Shown piece by piece: positions 34,684 to 42,211 of a stretch of DNA of 64,000 nt (its first letter is position 1; each line of letters begins with the position of its first letter). A program made the translations under genes and the position numbers. The notes under the pieces are model-generated. The model saw nothing but the letters and a program-made list of their open reading frames with translations, was not told the DNA's origin and searched no databases. The stretch comes from Candidatus Gastranaerophilales bacterium (GTDB taxonomy: Bacteria > Cyanobacteriota > Vampirovibrionia > Gastranaerophilales > Gastranaerophilaceae): contig JAFQOV010000005.1 in the NCBI GenBank assembly GCA_017402995.1, forward strand, positions 1 through 64,000, written 5' to 3'.

Positions 34684-36459
34684 ATGGAAAAACTTGAACT
34701 TTTAGCCCCCGCACAAAACAAAGCTTGCGCAATCAGCGCAATTAATTGTGGCGCAGATGCTATCTATATCGGCGCAAGTGCTTATGGTGCGCGAAAAAAC
34801 GCGTCTAATTCACTTGGTGATATCAAAGAAATAATCGATTATGCACATTTATTTAATGTTAAAGTTTACATCACTTTAAATACAATTTTAAATGATGAAG
34901 AATTAAAAAATTGCGAAAAATTAATCCATGAATTATATGAAATTAAAGCTGATGCAATAATTATTCAAGACATGGGGATTTTAGAACTTGATTTGCCACC
35001 AATTGCACTGCACGCCAGCACGCAGTGCGACAATAGAACCACTGAAAAAATAAAATTTTTAGAAGATATCGGCTTTAAAAGAGCAATCTTGGCGCGCGAA
35101 TTACCTTTAAATAAAATTGAAGAAATCAAAAAAAACACTCATATTCAACTTGAACATTTTATCCATGGCGCACTTTGTGTATCATATTCTGGTCAATGTT
35201 ATATGTCTGAATATATTGGCAAAAGAAGCGCAAACAAAGGCGAATGTGCCCAAGCTTGCCGAATGAAATATTCACTTGTTGATGAAAATAATAATTTTTT
35301 AGCAAAAGATAAATATTTGCTTTCCTTAAAAGACAATAACCTATCAAAACATCTTGATAAACTGATTAATGCAGGGGTGATGAGCTTTAAAATCGAAGGT
35401 CGATTGAAAGATGAAAACTATATCAAAAACACTGTTTTATATTATCATAAGCTTTTAAAAAACTATCCAAGACAATCAATTGGCAAAGTTTTTGAAGATT
35501 TTGAACCAAGCCCAGATAAAACTTTCAACCGTGGCTTTTGCGACGATTATTTATTTAACAAAAAAGATAACATTTATAATTTTTCAACTCCAAAATCTAT
35601 GGGTGAATTTTTAGGGGAAGTTATTTCAAAAAATGACAACAATTTTGTAATTAAAACTAAAAAAGAAATTAATGCTCAAGATGGGCTTTGCTTCGTAGTT
35701 TCAAACGATTTACAGGGTTGTCTTGTGAACAAAATTGAAATTGTTAAAAATGGGATTAAAATCATTCCAAATAAAAAATTAAATTTAAAAATTGGCGACA
35801 AAATCTATCGAAATATTGATGTAAAATTTAACAAAACTCTTGAAAATTCAAAAATTGCAAGAAAACTTGCGATTGATTTTATTGTCCAAAAAGACAAATT
35901 AATTGTCAAAGACGAAAGAAACAACAAAGAAGAAATCATTTTTGAAGATTTTGAAATTGCAAACAATCAACAAAAAATGAAGGAAAATTTTGAAAAATGT
36001 TTAAATAAATCCCAAGATTTGCCTTATTTTGTTAAAAATATTACATTTGACACAGATAATTTACCATTTATTCCTGTTTCAAAGTTAAATGAATTGAGAA
36101 GAACAATTTTAAACAATCTATCTTTGAAAATTTTATCAAGATATAAAGTTAAAAAAGGCGGAAAAATAAACATTGCAAAATTTCCACAAGAAAAAGGCGA
36201 TTACAGGTTAAACGTTCATAATAATTCGGCAAAAGAATTTTATGAAATGTGCGATTGTGAAGTTTTAGAAAAAAGTTTAGAAACCAAAAAAGAAAATAAA
36301 CAATACGAATTAATGCGCACGAAACATTGCCTGAAACGCGCATTTTTAGGTTGCGACATTCAAAAAAAATTATATTTAATTGATAGAACGAGTGAAAAAT
36401 ATCCGCTCAAATTTGATTGCAAAAATTGCGAAATGATTATTTTATCACCTGATTGTTAA
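34684..36459 (+). CDS. peptidase U32 family protein
   Basis: This 591-residue protein begins MEKLELLAPAQNKACAIS and has the U32 barrel signatures GADAIYIGA, HASTQCDN and the cysteine cluster GQCYMSEYIGKRSANKGECAQACR (abridged), likely for Fe-S binding. Family members such as RlhA/TrhP hydroxylate rRNA or tRNA, so 'collagenase' labels are usually misleading. The C-terminal half (~330-590) resembles the extension (DUF3656-type) of RlhA, with further Cys pairs near the end (FDCKNCEMIIL). TGATATAAT is six bases before the ATG with no Shine-Dalgarno, so it is predicted leaderless. Confidence 0.88.
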   Translation: MEKLELLAPAQNKACAISAINCGADAIYIGASAYGARKNASNSLGDIKEIIDYAHLFNVKVYITLNTILNDEELKNCEKLIHELYEIKADAIIIQDMGILELDLPPIALHASTQCDNRTTEKIKFLEDIGFKRAILARELPLNKIEEIKKNTHIQLEHFIHGALCVSYSGQCYMSEYIGKRSANKGECAQACRMKYSLVDENNNFLAKDKYLLSLKDNNLSKHLDKLINAGVMSFKIEGRLKDENYIKNTVLYYHKLLKNYPRQSIGKVFEDFEPSPDKTFNRGFCDDYLFNKKDNIYNFSTPKSMGEFLGEVISKNDNNFVIKTKKEINAQDGLCFVVSNDLQGCLVNKIEIVKNGIKIIPNKKLNLKIGDKIYRNIDVKFNKTLENSKIARKLAIDFIVQKDKLIVKDERNNKEEIIFEDFEIANNQQKMKENFEKCLNKSQDLPYFVKNITFDTDNLPFIPVSKLNELRRTILNNLSLKILSRYKVKKGGKINIAKFPQEKGDYRLNVHNNSAKEFYEMCDCEVLEKSLETKKENKQYELMRTKHCLKRAFLGCDIQKKLYLIDRTSEKYPLKFDCKNCEMIILSPDC

Positions 36460-36473
36460 AATAAGTGTATTTC

Positions 36474-36502
36474 TTGCCATAAATCCATGTTTAGTATATT
36501 AT
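36474..36502 (+). promoter_or_regulatory. promoter of the NrtR-like gene, predicted leaderless
   Basis: TTGCCA (36474-36479), 17 bases, and TATTAT (36497-36502) lie six bases before the ATG at 36509. Confidence 0.6.
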
Positions 36503-36508
36503 GGGCAT

Positions 36509-37195
36509 ATGAGAACATTTGCAGAAACTAAAACACACGAGGTAACAGTCGACGTTGTTATTTTGACTATTCACAATAGCAAACTAAAAGTCTTGTTAAT
36601 CAAACGTGCAAACGAACCTTTTAGAGGAAAATGGTCAATCCCTGGTGGATTTATCAGATTATCTGAAAACATTGATGACGCGGCGCTTCGCGTATTAAAA
36701 GAAAAAACAACTGTTTCAAATATTTATCTTGAACAGCTCTATACTTTCGGTGACCCACTGCGTTATCCAAACGCTCGTGTCATAACTTGTGCATATTTTG
36801 CGCTTTTAAGAGCAGAAGATATCAAATTAGACATCAAAAACACTGAAGGCGTTCAAGACATTCAATGGCATGATGTTGAAAAATTGCCTCCTTTGGCATT
36901 TGACCACAAAGAAATCATTGAATATTCCCTAAAAAGAACTCGCGAAAGATTGGAATTATGCCCAATTGCGTTCCAGCTTTTGCCTAAGAAATTTACTTTA
37001 ACCGAACTTCAAAAATCGTACGAATTAATTTTGAAAAAAACTTTGGACAAACGTAATTTTAGAAAGAAAATGTTATCTTCAAACATTTTGGTTGAAACAC
37101 ACGAATATACAAAATCTGTTTCAAAACGCCCAGCAGCGCTATATTCTTTCGATAACATTACGCTAAATTCAAAACGCGGACATTTCTTTTCATAG
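36509..37195 (+). CDS. Nudix-domain winged-helix regulator, NrtR-like
   Basis: This 228-residue protein pairs a Nudix fold (~10-140; KWSIPGGFIRLSENIDDAALRVL) with a C-terminal winged helix (~150-215; FTLTELQKSYELILKKTLDKRNFRKKML), the architecture of NrtR, a regulator of NAD metabolism that senses ADP-ribose. The Nudix box is degenerate: the catalytic RExxEExG section reads RVLKEKTTV, lacking two metal-binding glutamates. It is therefore probably a ligand sensor rather than a hydrolase. No NAD biosynthesis gene is adjacent, so the regulon lies elsewhere. Confidence 0.85.
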   Translation: MRTFAETKTHEVTVDVVILTIHNSKLKVLLIKRANEPFRGKWSIPGGFIRLSENIDDAALRVLKEKTTVSNIYLEQLYTFGDPLRYPNARVITCAYFALLRAEDIKLDIKNTEGVQDIQWHDVEKLPPLAFDHKEIIEYSLKRTRERLELCPIAFQLLPKKFTLTELQKSYELILKKTLDKRNFRKKMLSSNILVETHEYTKSVSKRPAALYSFDNITLNSKRGHFFS

Positions 37196-37252
37196 TTTGT
37201 AACGTATTTTTAAATTCAAACCTAAAAAAATGAAAAATGTTATTTTAAAAAT

Positions 37253-37435
37253 ATGAAAACATTTTTCCAAGACGAATTTTTAAATAAAAAAATATTAACA
37301 AGAATGACAAAGGAAGTTGAAAAAGAGCAACTTTCAAAGGTTATAGAAGAAATTGGTTATCTGCATGAATTACAAAATGAATTAATTTCAAGATATAACT
37401 TAATTCCTTCTATCAAAAAAGATTTAGAAAATTAA
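37253..37435 (+). CDS. small acidic/helical protein of unknown function
   Basis: This 60-residue reading frame is highly charged and helical (VEKEQLSKVIEEIGYLHELQNELISR, abridged). Its stop codon shares a base with the start codon of the next gene (TAATG), which supports it being real and translationally coupled. TGTTATTTT lies six bases before the ATG and no Shine-Dalgarno is seen, so it may be leaderless. No family is recognised. Confidence 0.6.
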   Translation: MKTFFQDEFLNKKILTRMTKEVEKEQLSKVIEEIGYLHELQNELISRYNLIPSIKKDLEN

Positions 37436-38127
37436 TGCAAGAAAAAGTTTATAAATATCGTTTAAAAGTCACAAAACAAGCTGAATTAAGGTTTATTTCC
37501 CACCTTGATTGGCAAGGTTTGATTTTAAAAATTTTTAGACGCCTTGAATTACCTCTCGTATTATCTCAAGGTTTTAACAAAATGCCAAAAGTGGCGTTTT
37601 CGCCTGCTTTGCCAATTTTTATCGAGTCTGATTGTGAGATGATTAATTTTCAAGTGCAAAAAAAATTAGATGATGATTTCGTTGAAAATTTTGAAAAAAA
37701 TTCACCAAACGGATTAAAATTAATTTCAATTAAAGAACTAGACGAAAAAACAGCTCAACAAGAGCCAAAATCCCTTGAAAATTACGTGCAATGGGCAAAA
37801 TACGAAGCTCAATTACAAAAAGAAAAAAATCATGTTTACAACATTGAAAAAATACGCTATATTATAGAAAAGTGTTTATCTTCTAGTGAGCTTTTAATCA
37901 CGAAGAAAACTAAAAAAGGTATAGAAAAAACAATTAATTATCGAAATTCCCTAAAATCTTTTGAAATTTTAGACAATGACAAGATGGTCTTTGTCCTTAA
38001 AGCTGGGCAAAACGAAGAAATACCATCTTTGCGTGCAGATGAATTTTTAAAAGCATTATTTGGAACATACGACATCTTTAAAATCAAAAGAGTGGCTTTT
38101 TTCGATACTGACTTAAGAGTTATATAA
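37435..38127 (+). CDS. TIGR03936/DUF2344 family protein
   Basis: This 230-residue protein matches the domain usually found C-terminal to a radical-SAM domain or encoded beside it: YRLKVTKQAELRFISHLDWQ and SQGFNKMPKVAFSPALPIF. DUF2344 shares features with tRNA-modifying (THUMP-like) domains. It lies 17 bases before the RNase E/G gene, an arrangement common in Cyanobacteria and Firmicutes. No radical-SAM partner is beside it here. The biochemical role is not established. Confidence 0.85.
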   Translation: MQEKVYKYRLKVTKQAELRFISHLDWQGLILKIFRRLELPLVLSQGFNKMPKVAFSPALPIFIESDCEMINFQVQKKLDDDFVENFEKNSPNGLKLISIKELDEKTAQQEPKSLENYVQWAKYEAQLQKEKNHVYNIEKIRYIIEKCLSSSELLITKKTKKGIEKTINYRNSLKSFEILDNDKMVFVLKAGQNEEIPSLRADEFLKALFGTYDIFKIKRVAFFDTDLRVI

Positions 38128-38144
38128 GTTTAAAGGATTTAATT

Positions 38145-39863
38145 ATGACAAAAAAGATTGTAATTTCTGAAAAAGATAACGTAGCTGCGTTAATTGAAGA
38201 AGGCAAAGTTTCAGAATTTTTTGTATCAAAAGGTGATGTATTATTAGGTGATGTTTATTTATCTAGAGTAGATAACATTTTACCATCAATTGAAGCTGCA
38301 TTTGTCGACGTTGGCATGTCAGACAGAATGGGCTTTATCCATACAGACGATATTATGGGTAATGGTACTTTGAAAGAAAAAGTTAAACCAAACCAAAAAC
38401 TTATCGTTCAAGTTACAAAAGAACCAACAGGACACAAAGGTCCAAGAGTAACAACGGCGCTATCTTTACCTGGAAGATTTTTGGTATTGTTACCAGATGA
38501 AAAAGGGGTAAATGTTTCTAAGAAAATTACATCTACAAAAGAAAGAGCAAGATTAAAATCAATTGTCAGCTTGTTAAAACCTGTTGGCGTGGGCGTTATT
38601 GTTCGTACAGAAGCACAAGGACAAACAGACGCTGAAATTCAAGAAGATTTAGAAATTTTATTAGAAAAATGGAATTCTATTGTAAATGCTGCAGATAGCG
38701 CAAATCCTCCAACTCTTTTATATCGTGACCAAGATTTGCTATATCGCGTCATAAGAGAAGCATGTGATGCTGATGTTGAAGAAATCATTGTAGATACGGC
38801 TTTTGCGCTTCATAGAACTCAAAAACTTTTGCAACATTGGAACATGCAAGTTCGCGTTTCAATGCACAAAGGAAACGAGCCACTTCTAGTCGCAACAGGC
38901 GTTAATAAAGAAATTACAAACGCGCTTAATACTAAAGTTAACTTGCCATTAGGCGGATATTTATTTATCCAACAAACAGAAGCCCTAACAGTAGTTGACG
39001 TTAACTCTGGTAAATTTGTAAGCTCATCAAATCAAGCGGAAACAATTTTAAAAACAAATATCCAAGCCGCAGATGAAATTGCGCGCCAATTAAAATTGAG
39101 AAACATTGGCGGTATGGTAATTATCGACTTTATCGATATGGCTTCTCGCATGGATAAATTAGCATTATTAGAACATTTTGAAATTATGCTTGAAAAAGAC
39201 AAAGCCAAACCTCAAATTGGACAATTATCTGATTTAGGACTTGTTGAGTTAACTCGTCACAGACAAGGTCAAAGTTTGTCTGAAATTTTCACTAAAAAAT
39301 GTGATAAATGTAATGGTCAAGGTTTCATAATTGATGAAATGAAATTTTCAACACCAACAAGCGTTGGCGAAAACAGAGCTAAAATGAACAAAATTAAAGG
39401 TCCATTCAACTCTAATTTCTCAAATAACGAAAATGCACCAAATCAAAATCAAAAAAATCATAAATTTGATAAAAAGAAAAATAAATTCCAAAATAATCAT
39501 CAACAAAAAGAGCAAAACCAAGAAATTGAAGCAATTAAGGCTATGTCAAAAGCTGAAGTTAACGAGTTAATTGATGATTTAATTAAAGACACACCAAAGG
39601 AAACAGTCGCTGTTGAGACACCTATGGTTGAAGAAAAAGTGGAAAAAGTTGAAACAGTTGAAACTGTTGAAGTAAAAGAAGAAAAAACTAAAAAAGTTCC
39701 AAGAAAAACCAAAAAAACAACCAAAAAAGAAACAACGACTGAAGAAGTTAAAGAAGTAAAAGAAGAAAAAACAAAAGAAAAAGCTGAAAAAAAAGAAAAA
39801 ACTGAAAAACCAAAAGCAAAGAAAGCAACAAGGAGAACAAAAAGTGCAAAAACAAGCTCTTAA
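38145..39863 (+). CDS. rng: ribonuclease E/G
   Basis: This 572-residue endoribonuclease processes rRNA and starts mRNA decay. It has an S1 domain (~35-120; GDVYLSRVDNILPSIEAAFVDVG, abridged), the RNase E/G catalytic core with metal-binding aspartates in VVDVNSGKF and MVIIDFIDM, and the zinc-link motif CDKCNGQG. After residue ~405 the sequence is Asn/Gln/Lys-rich and then a Lys/Glu/Thr repeat tail, probably disordered, perhaps for RNA or partner binding. AAAGGATTTAATT precedes the ATG. The gene downstream overlaps it by 20 bases. Confidence 0.93.
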   Translation: MTKKIVISEKDNVAALIEEGKVSEFFVSKGDVLLGDVYLSRVDNILPSIEAAFVDVGMSDRMGFIHTDDIMGNGTLKEKVKPNQKLIVQVTKEPTGHKGPRVTTALSLPGRFLVLLPDEKGVNVSKKITSTKERARLKSIVSLLKPVGVGVIVRTEAQGQTDAEIQEDLEILLEKWNSIVNAADSANPPTLLYRDQDLLYRVIREACDADVEEIIVDTAFALHRTQKLLQHWNMQVRVSMHKGNEPLLVATGVNKEITNALNTKVNLPLGGYLFIQQTEALTVVDVNSGKFVSSSNQAETILKTNIQAADEIARQLKLRNIGGMVIIDFIDMASRMDKLALLEHFEIMLEKDKAKPQIGQLSDLGLVELTRHRQGQSLSEIFTKKCDKCNGQGFIIDEMKFSTPTSVGENRAKMNKIKGPFNSNFSNNENAPNQNQKNHKFDKKKNKFQNNHQQKEQNQEIEAIKAMSKAEVNELIDDLIKDTPKETVAVETPMVEEKVEKVETVETVEVKEEKTKKVPRKTKKTTKKETTTEEVKEVKEEKTKEKAEKKEKTEKPKAKKATRRTKSAKTSS

Positions 39864-40272
39864 ACTGTTTTTAATAGTTTGCTTGGCAGGTTTTTTATCA
39901 ATATGCAATCCTGCTTTTGCAACAAGATTTCCGCAAAACACGCAAGTTCTTGATAATACTTCAATGGAATTAATCCATAACGATATTAATGTCAAGGATT
40001 TAGATATCAATCCAATTGATACAGACGCTGTTCAAAAATCTGTTGTTCCTGATCCAAAATCAGAAGGCAAAAAGGTATTTGCATTGTTTTTAAAAACAAT
40101 GATGTTGAGCGCACTTTGTGCATTGTTGTTGTATATCATTCTTCTTTTTGTTAAAAAATTCTATGCAAGCGCTTTTGTAACCCAAGAGCCACAAGAATTT
40201 GAAGAGCTTGATTTAACAACGCCTGAAAACAAACAAGACGCGCTTAAATCGTTTTTGAACAGAACAAAGTAA
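39844..40272 (+). CDS. membrane protein of unknown function
   Basis: This 142-residue protein starts at GTG 39844 with AAGGAG eight bases upstream, inside the end of rng. A signal peptide (MQKQALKLFLIVCLAGFLSI, cleavage near AFA-T) is followed by a ~50-residue periplasmic part, one transmembrane helix (FLKTMMLSALCALLLYIILLF, ~80-100, split here as KTMMLSALCALLL) and a ~40-residue cytoplasmic tail rich in acidic residues. No family is recognised. The overlap with rng suggests cotranscription. Confidence 0.75.
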   Translation: MQKQALKLFLIVCLAGFLSICNPAFATRFPQNTQVLDNTSMELIHNDINVKDLDINPIDTDAVQKSVVPDPKSEGKKVFALFLKTMMLSALCALLLYIILLFVKKFYASAFVTQEPQEFEELDLTTPENKQDALKSFLNRTK

Positions 40273-40298
40273 AAACAAGGATAACCAAACTAGTCACA

Positions 40299-40592
40299 CT
40301 ATGCGACGATTTCATCATCTTTTATAGTGGTTTTTGTGTTATCTTGTTCTCCGATGATGGCTTTTTCATCTGGCAATCCTTGTGTTTTTAAAAGAATATC
40401 AACAATGTGTTTCATCTGGCATTTAAAGGAATATCTTGCTTTTGTGATTGAACAATCAGCGCAACAAGAATTTAATTTATAACATTCCAATGCTTGCGGA
40501 GTCCAATTTTGCACAATAGACTCAGAAATAACGCCATTAGTCTGGCACACAAACGTTTCTGCTTCAAAGTTACCCGAATAACTTTTGTACAA
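40299..40592 (-). CDS. small Cys-rich protein of unknown function
   Basis: This 97-residue protein has six cysteines: C16, C37, C43, C44, C47 and C58, with the cluster NSCCADCSITKARYSFKC. This spacing could bind zinc or an Fe-S cluster, but the pattern is not one I recognise. The C-terminal 30 residues are polar and acidic. It is divergent from the Hcp-like gene across a 149-base gap, so the two may share control. Confidence 0.65.
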   Translation of the reverse strand: MYKSYSGNFEAETFVCQTNGVISESIVQNWTPQALECYKLNSCCADCSITKARYSFKCQMKHIVDILLKTQGLPDEKAIIGEQDNTKTTIKDDEIVA

Positions 40593-40741
40593 AATATCTC
40601 CCCAATCGTATAAGTAAATCTAACTACGTTTACATTATGAACCATTTTTTACTTTTTTTCAAATTAATCCTATAAATGTAGTAGTAAAATTTTAACAATT
40701 TCGGCAATTTATTTTTTGATTGTTTCAAATAGACTTTGAAT

Positions 40742-42211
40742 ATGTATAAATTTTTTAAAACAATTTCCGAATCAAATTCTTGTACCCTAAAAGGCGCATG
40801 CACAATCCACCCAAGCGTAAGCGCTCTGTCATTAGTTTTGCAAGAAGAAATAAAAGAAATTGCATATTATCTTGTAAAATTGAAAGAATTAAATTTTTCA
40901 AATCAAGAAATAAATGATTTTTGCATAAGCGCTTTGTCGATTTTTTTAATCAACACAAGCTTTAACAAGAAAAAATATCTGAATTTGGTTAAAGAGCTAA
41001 ATTCAATCAAAATTCAAGCAAAAGAAAAATATATGTCTCATTGCAAGGAAAAAAATATTCCTTGCGAAATGATTAATAATGAATTTGAACTTAAAGACAA
41101 CAATCTTCAAATTTCGCAACTGATTAAACATGCGGAATTTTTAAACATTAATAAACAAAAAAATTGCGAAAAACAAAGGCTTCGCTTATTTGAGTTAATT
41201 GCGCTTTTTGCTAAACTTTGTGCAATTGTTTCAAAGCAAATTAAAAAAGAAAATGGGGAAACAAACGAGCTAAACTATGAAATTTTAAGGTTTTTAGCAC
41301 TTTCAAACAGTTTTTCAATAAGACAAGAAAAATTAAAGCGCAGAATTTTAGAATTTTGTGAAATTTTTGAAAAAGCCTTAAAAAAACTTGATTCCCTAAA
41401 AGAGAAAAACTATGGCGAAAAAACCAGCGCAAAAGTAAACCTCTACCAGCGAAAAGGGCACAGTATCTTAATTTCGGGAGATGACTTATCCGAGCTTAAA
41501 AAACTTTTAGATGACATTGAAGCTTCTAAAAAAGAAAACATAAACGTATATACCCATGGGGCAATGTTTTACGCACATTTTTTCCCAAGCTTTCAAAATA
41601 ATCCATATTTAAAAGGTCACCTAGGCACAAACACCGCCGAATATGACTTTTCAAACTTTCAAGGCGCAATTTTACTAACGCAAAATTTTGTTCAAAAAAT
41701 TGATAGCCTATACCGCGGAGACATCTTTTCAAACAAAATCATTTCGTTTGATAAAGTACTAGACATCAAAAATAATGATTATTTGCCACTTGTTGAAATG
41801 GCTGAAAAAATCAAAGAATTTGACGAAAAAACTATTGAAAAAACTAAAGAAGTTTCATATGACAAAATAAAAATCATTAACTTTTTAAAAACTTTTAGTC
41901 AAGACGAAATCATCATTGTCGTTGGAAATATTGAAAATAGCGAATTTTTTATGGAATACAAAAACAAAAAAGTTTTAAATTTGAATTGCCCTTGCGATAG
42001 CGAAATTATTTTTGAAATAATCGAAATTTTGAGAAATAAACAAGTCAAAATTTCCTTGTTTTTTGCCCAATGCAATGTTATGAATTTAAAAATTATTTTT
42101 GCTTTATTAAATAAAAATTTAAAAGTTTACACAACAAATTGCCCGCATGTTTTAATTAATCCACATGTTGTTGAGGCATTAATCGAAGATTTTAAATTAA
42201 AGATTATTTAA
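40742..42211 (+). CDS. degenerate hybrid-cluster-protein (Hcp) paralogue
   Basis: The 489-residue protein aligns by eye with hybrid-cluster protein over its length. NSCTLKGACTIHPSVSAL corresponds to the end of the N-terminal Fe-S motif. GHSILISGDDLSELKKLL and YTHGAMFYAHFFPSFQNNPYLKGHLG (abridged) match the second domain, and LINPHVVEALIEDFKLK matches the C-terminus. Most ligands are missing: only two of four N-terminal Cys remain, the His of SGHDL is Asp, the Glu of YTHGEM is Ala, and the TTNC cysteine is Phe. It cannot build the normal hybrid Fe-S-O cluster and may have a structural or new role. ATG 40742 is preferred to TTG 40736. Confidence 0.8.
   Translation: MYKFFKTISESNSCTLKGACTIHPSVSALSLVLQEEIKEIAYYLVKLKELNFSNQEINDFCISALSIFLINTSFNKKKYLNLVKELNSIKIQAKEKYMSHCKEKNIPCEMINNEFELKDNNLQISQLIKHAEFLNINKQKNCEKQRLRLFELIALFAKLCAIVSKQIKKENGETNELNYEILRFLALSNSFSIRQEKLKRRILEFCEIFEKALKKLDSLKEKNYGEKTSAKVNLYQRKGHSILISGDDLSELKKLLDDIEASKKENINVYTHGAMFYAHFFPSFQNNPYLKGHLGTNTAEYDFSNFQGAILLTQNFVQKIDSLYRGDIFSNKIISFDKVLDIKNNDYLPLVEMAEKIKEFDEKTIEKTKEVSYDKIKIINFLKTFSQDEIIIVVGNIENSEFFMEYKNKKVLNLNCPCDSEIIFEIIEILRNKQVKISLFFAQCNVMNLKIIFALLNKNLKVYTTNCPHVLINPHVVEALIEDFKLKII

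Noticed and set aside
39500-40010. Minus-strand Phe/Cys/Ser-rich frames opposite the rng tail
   Set aside because: They are mirror images of the Lys/Glu-rich repeat tail of RNase E/G.
40711-40725. TTTGA-N5-TCAAA near the Hcp-like gene as an FNR/HcpR site
   Set aside because: The spacing is odd-numbered and the half sites do not fit the FNR or HcpR consensus well.
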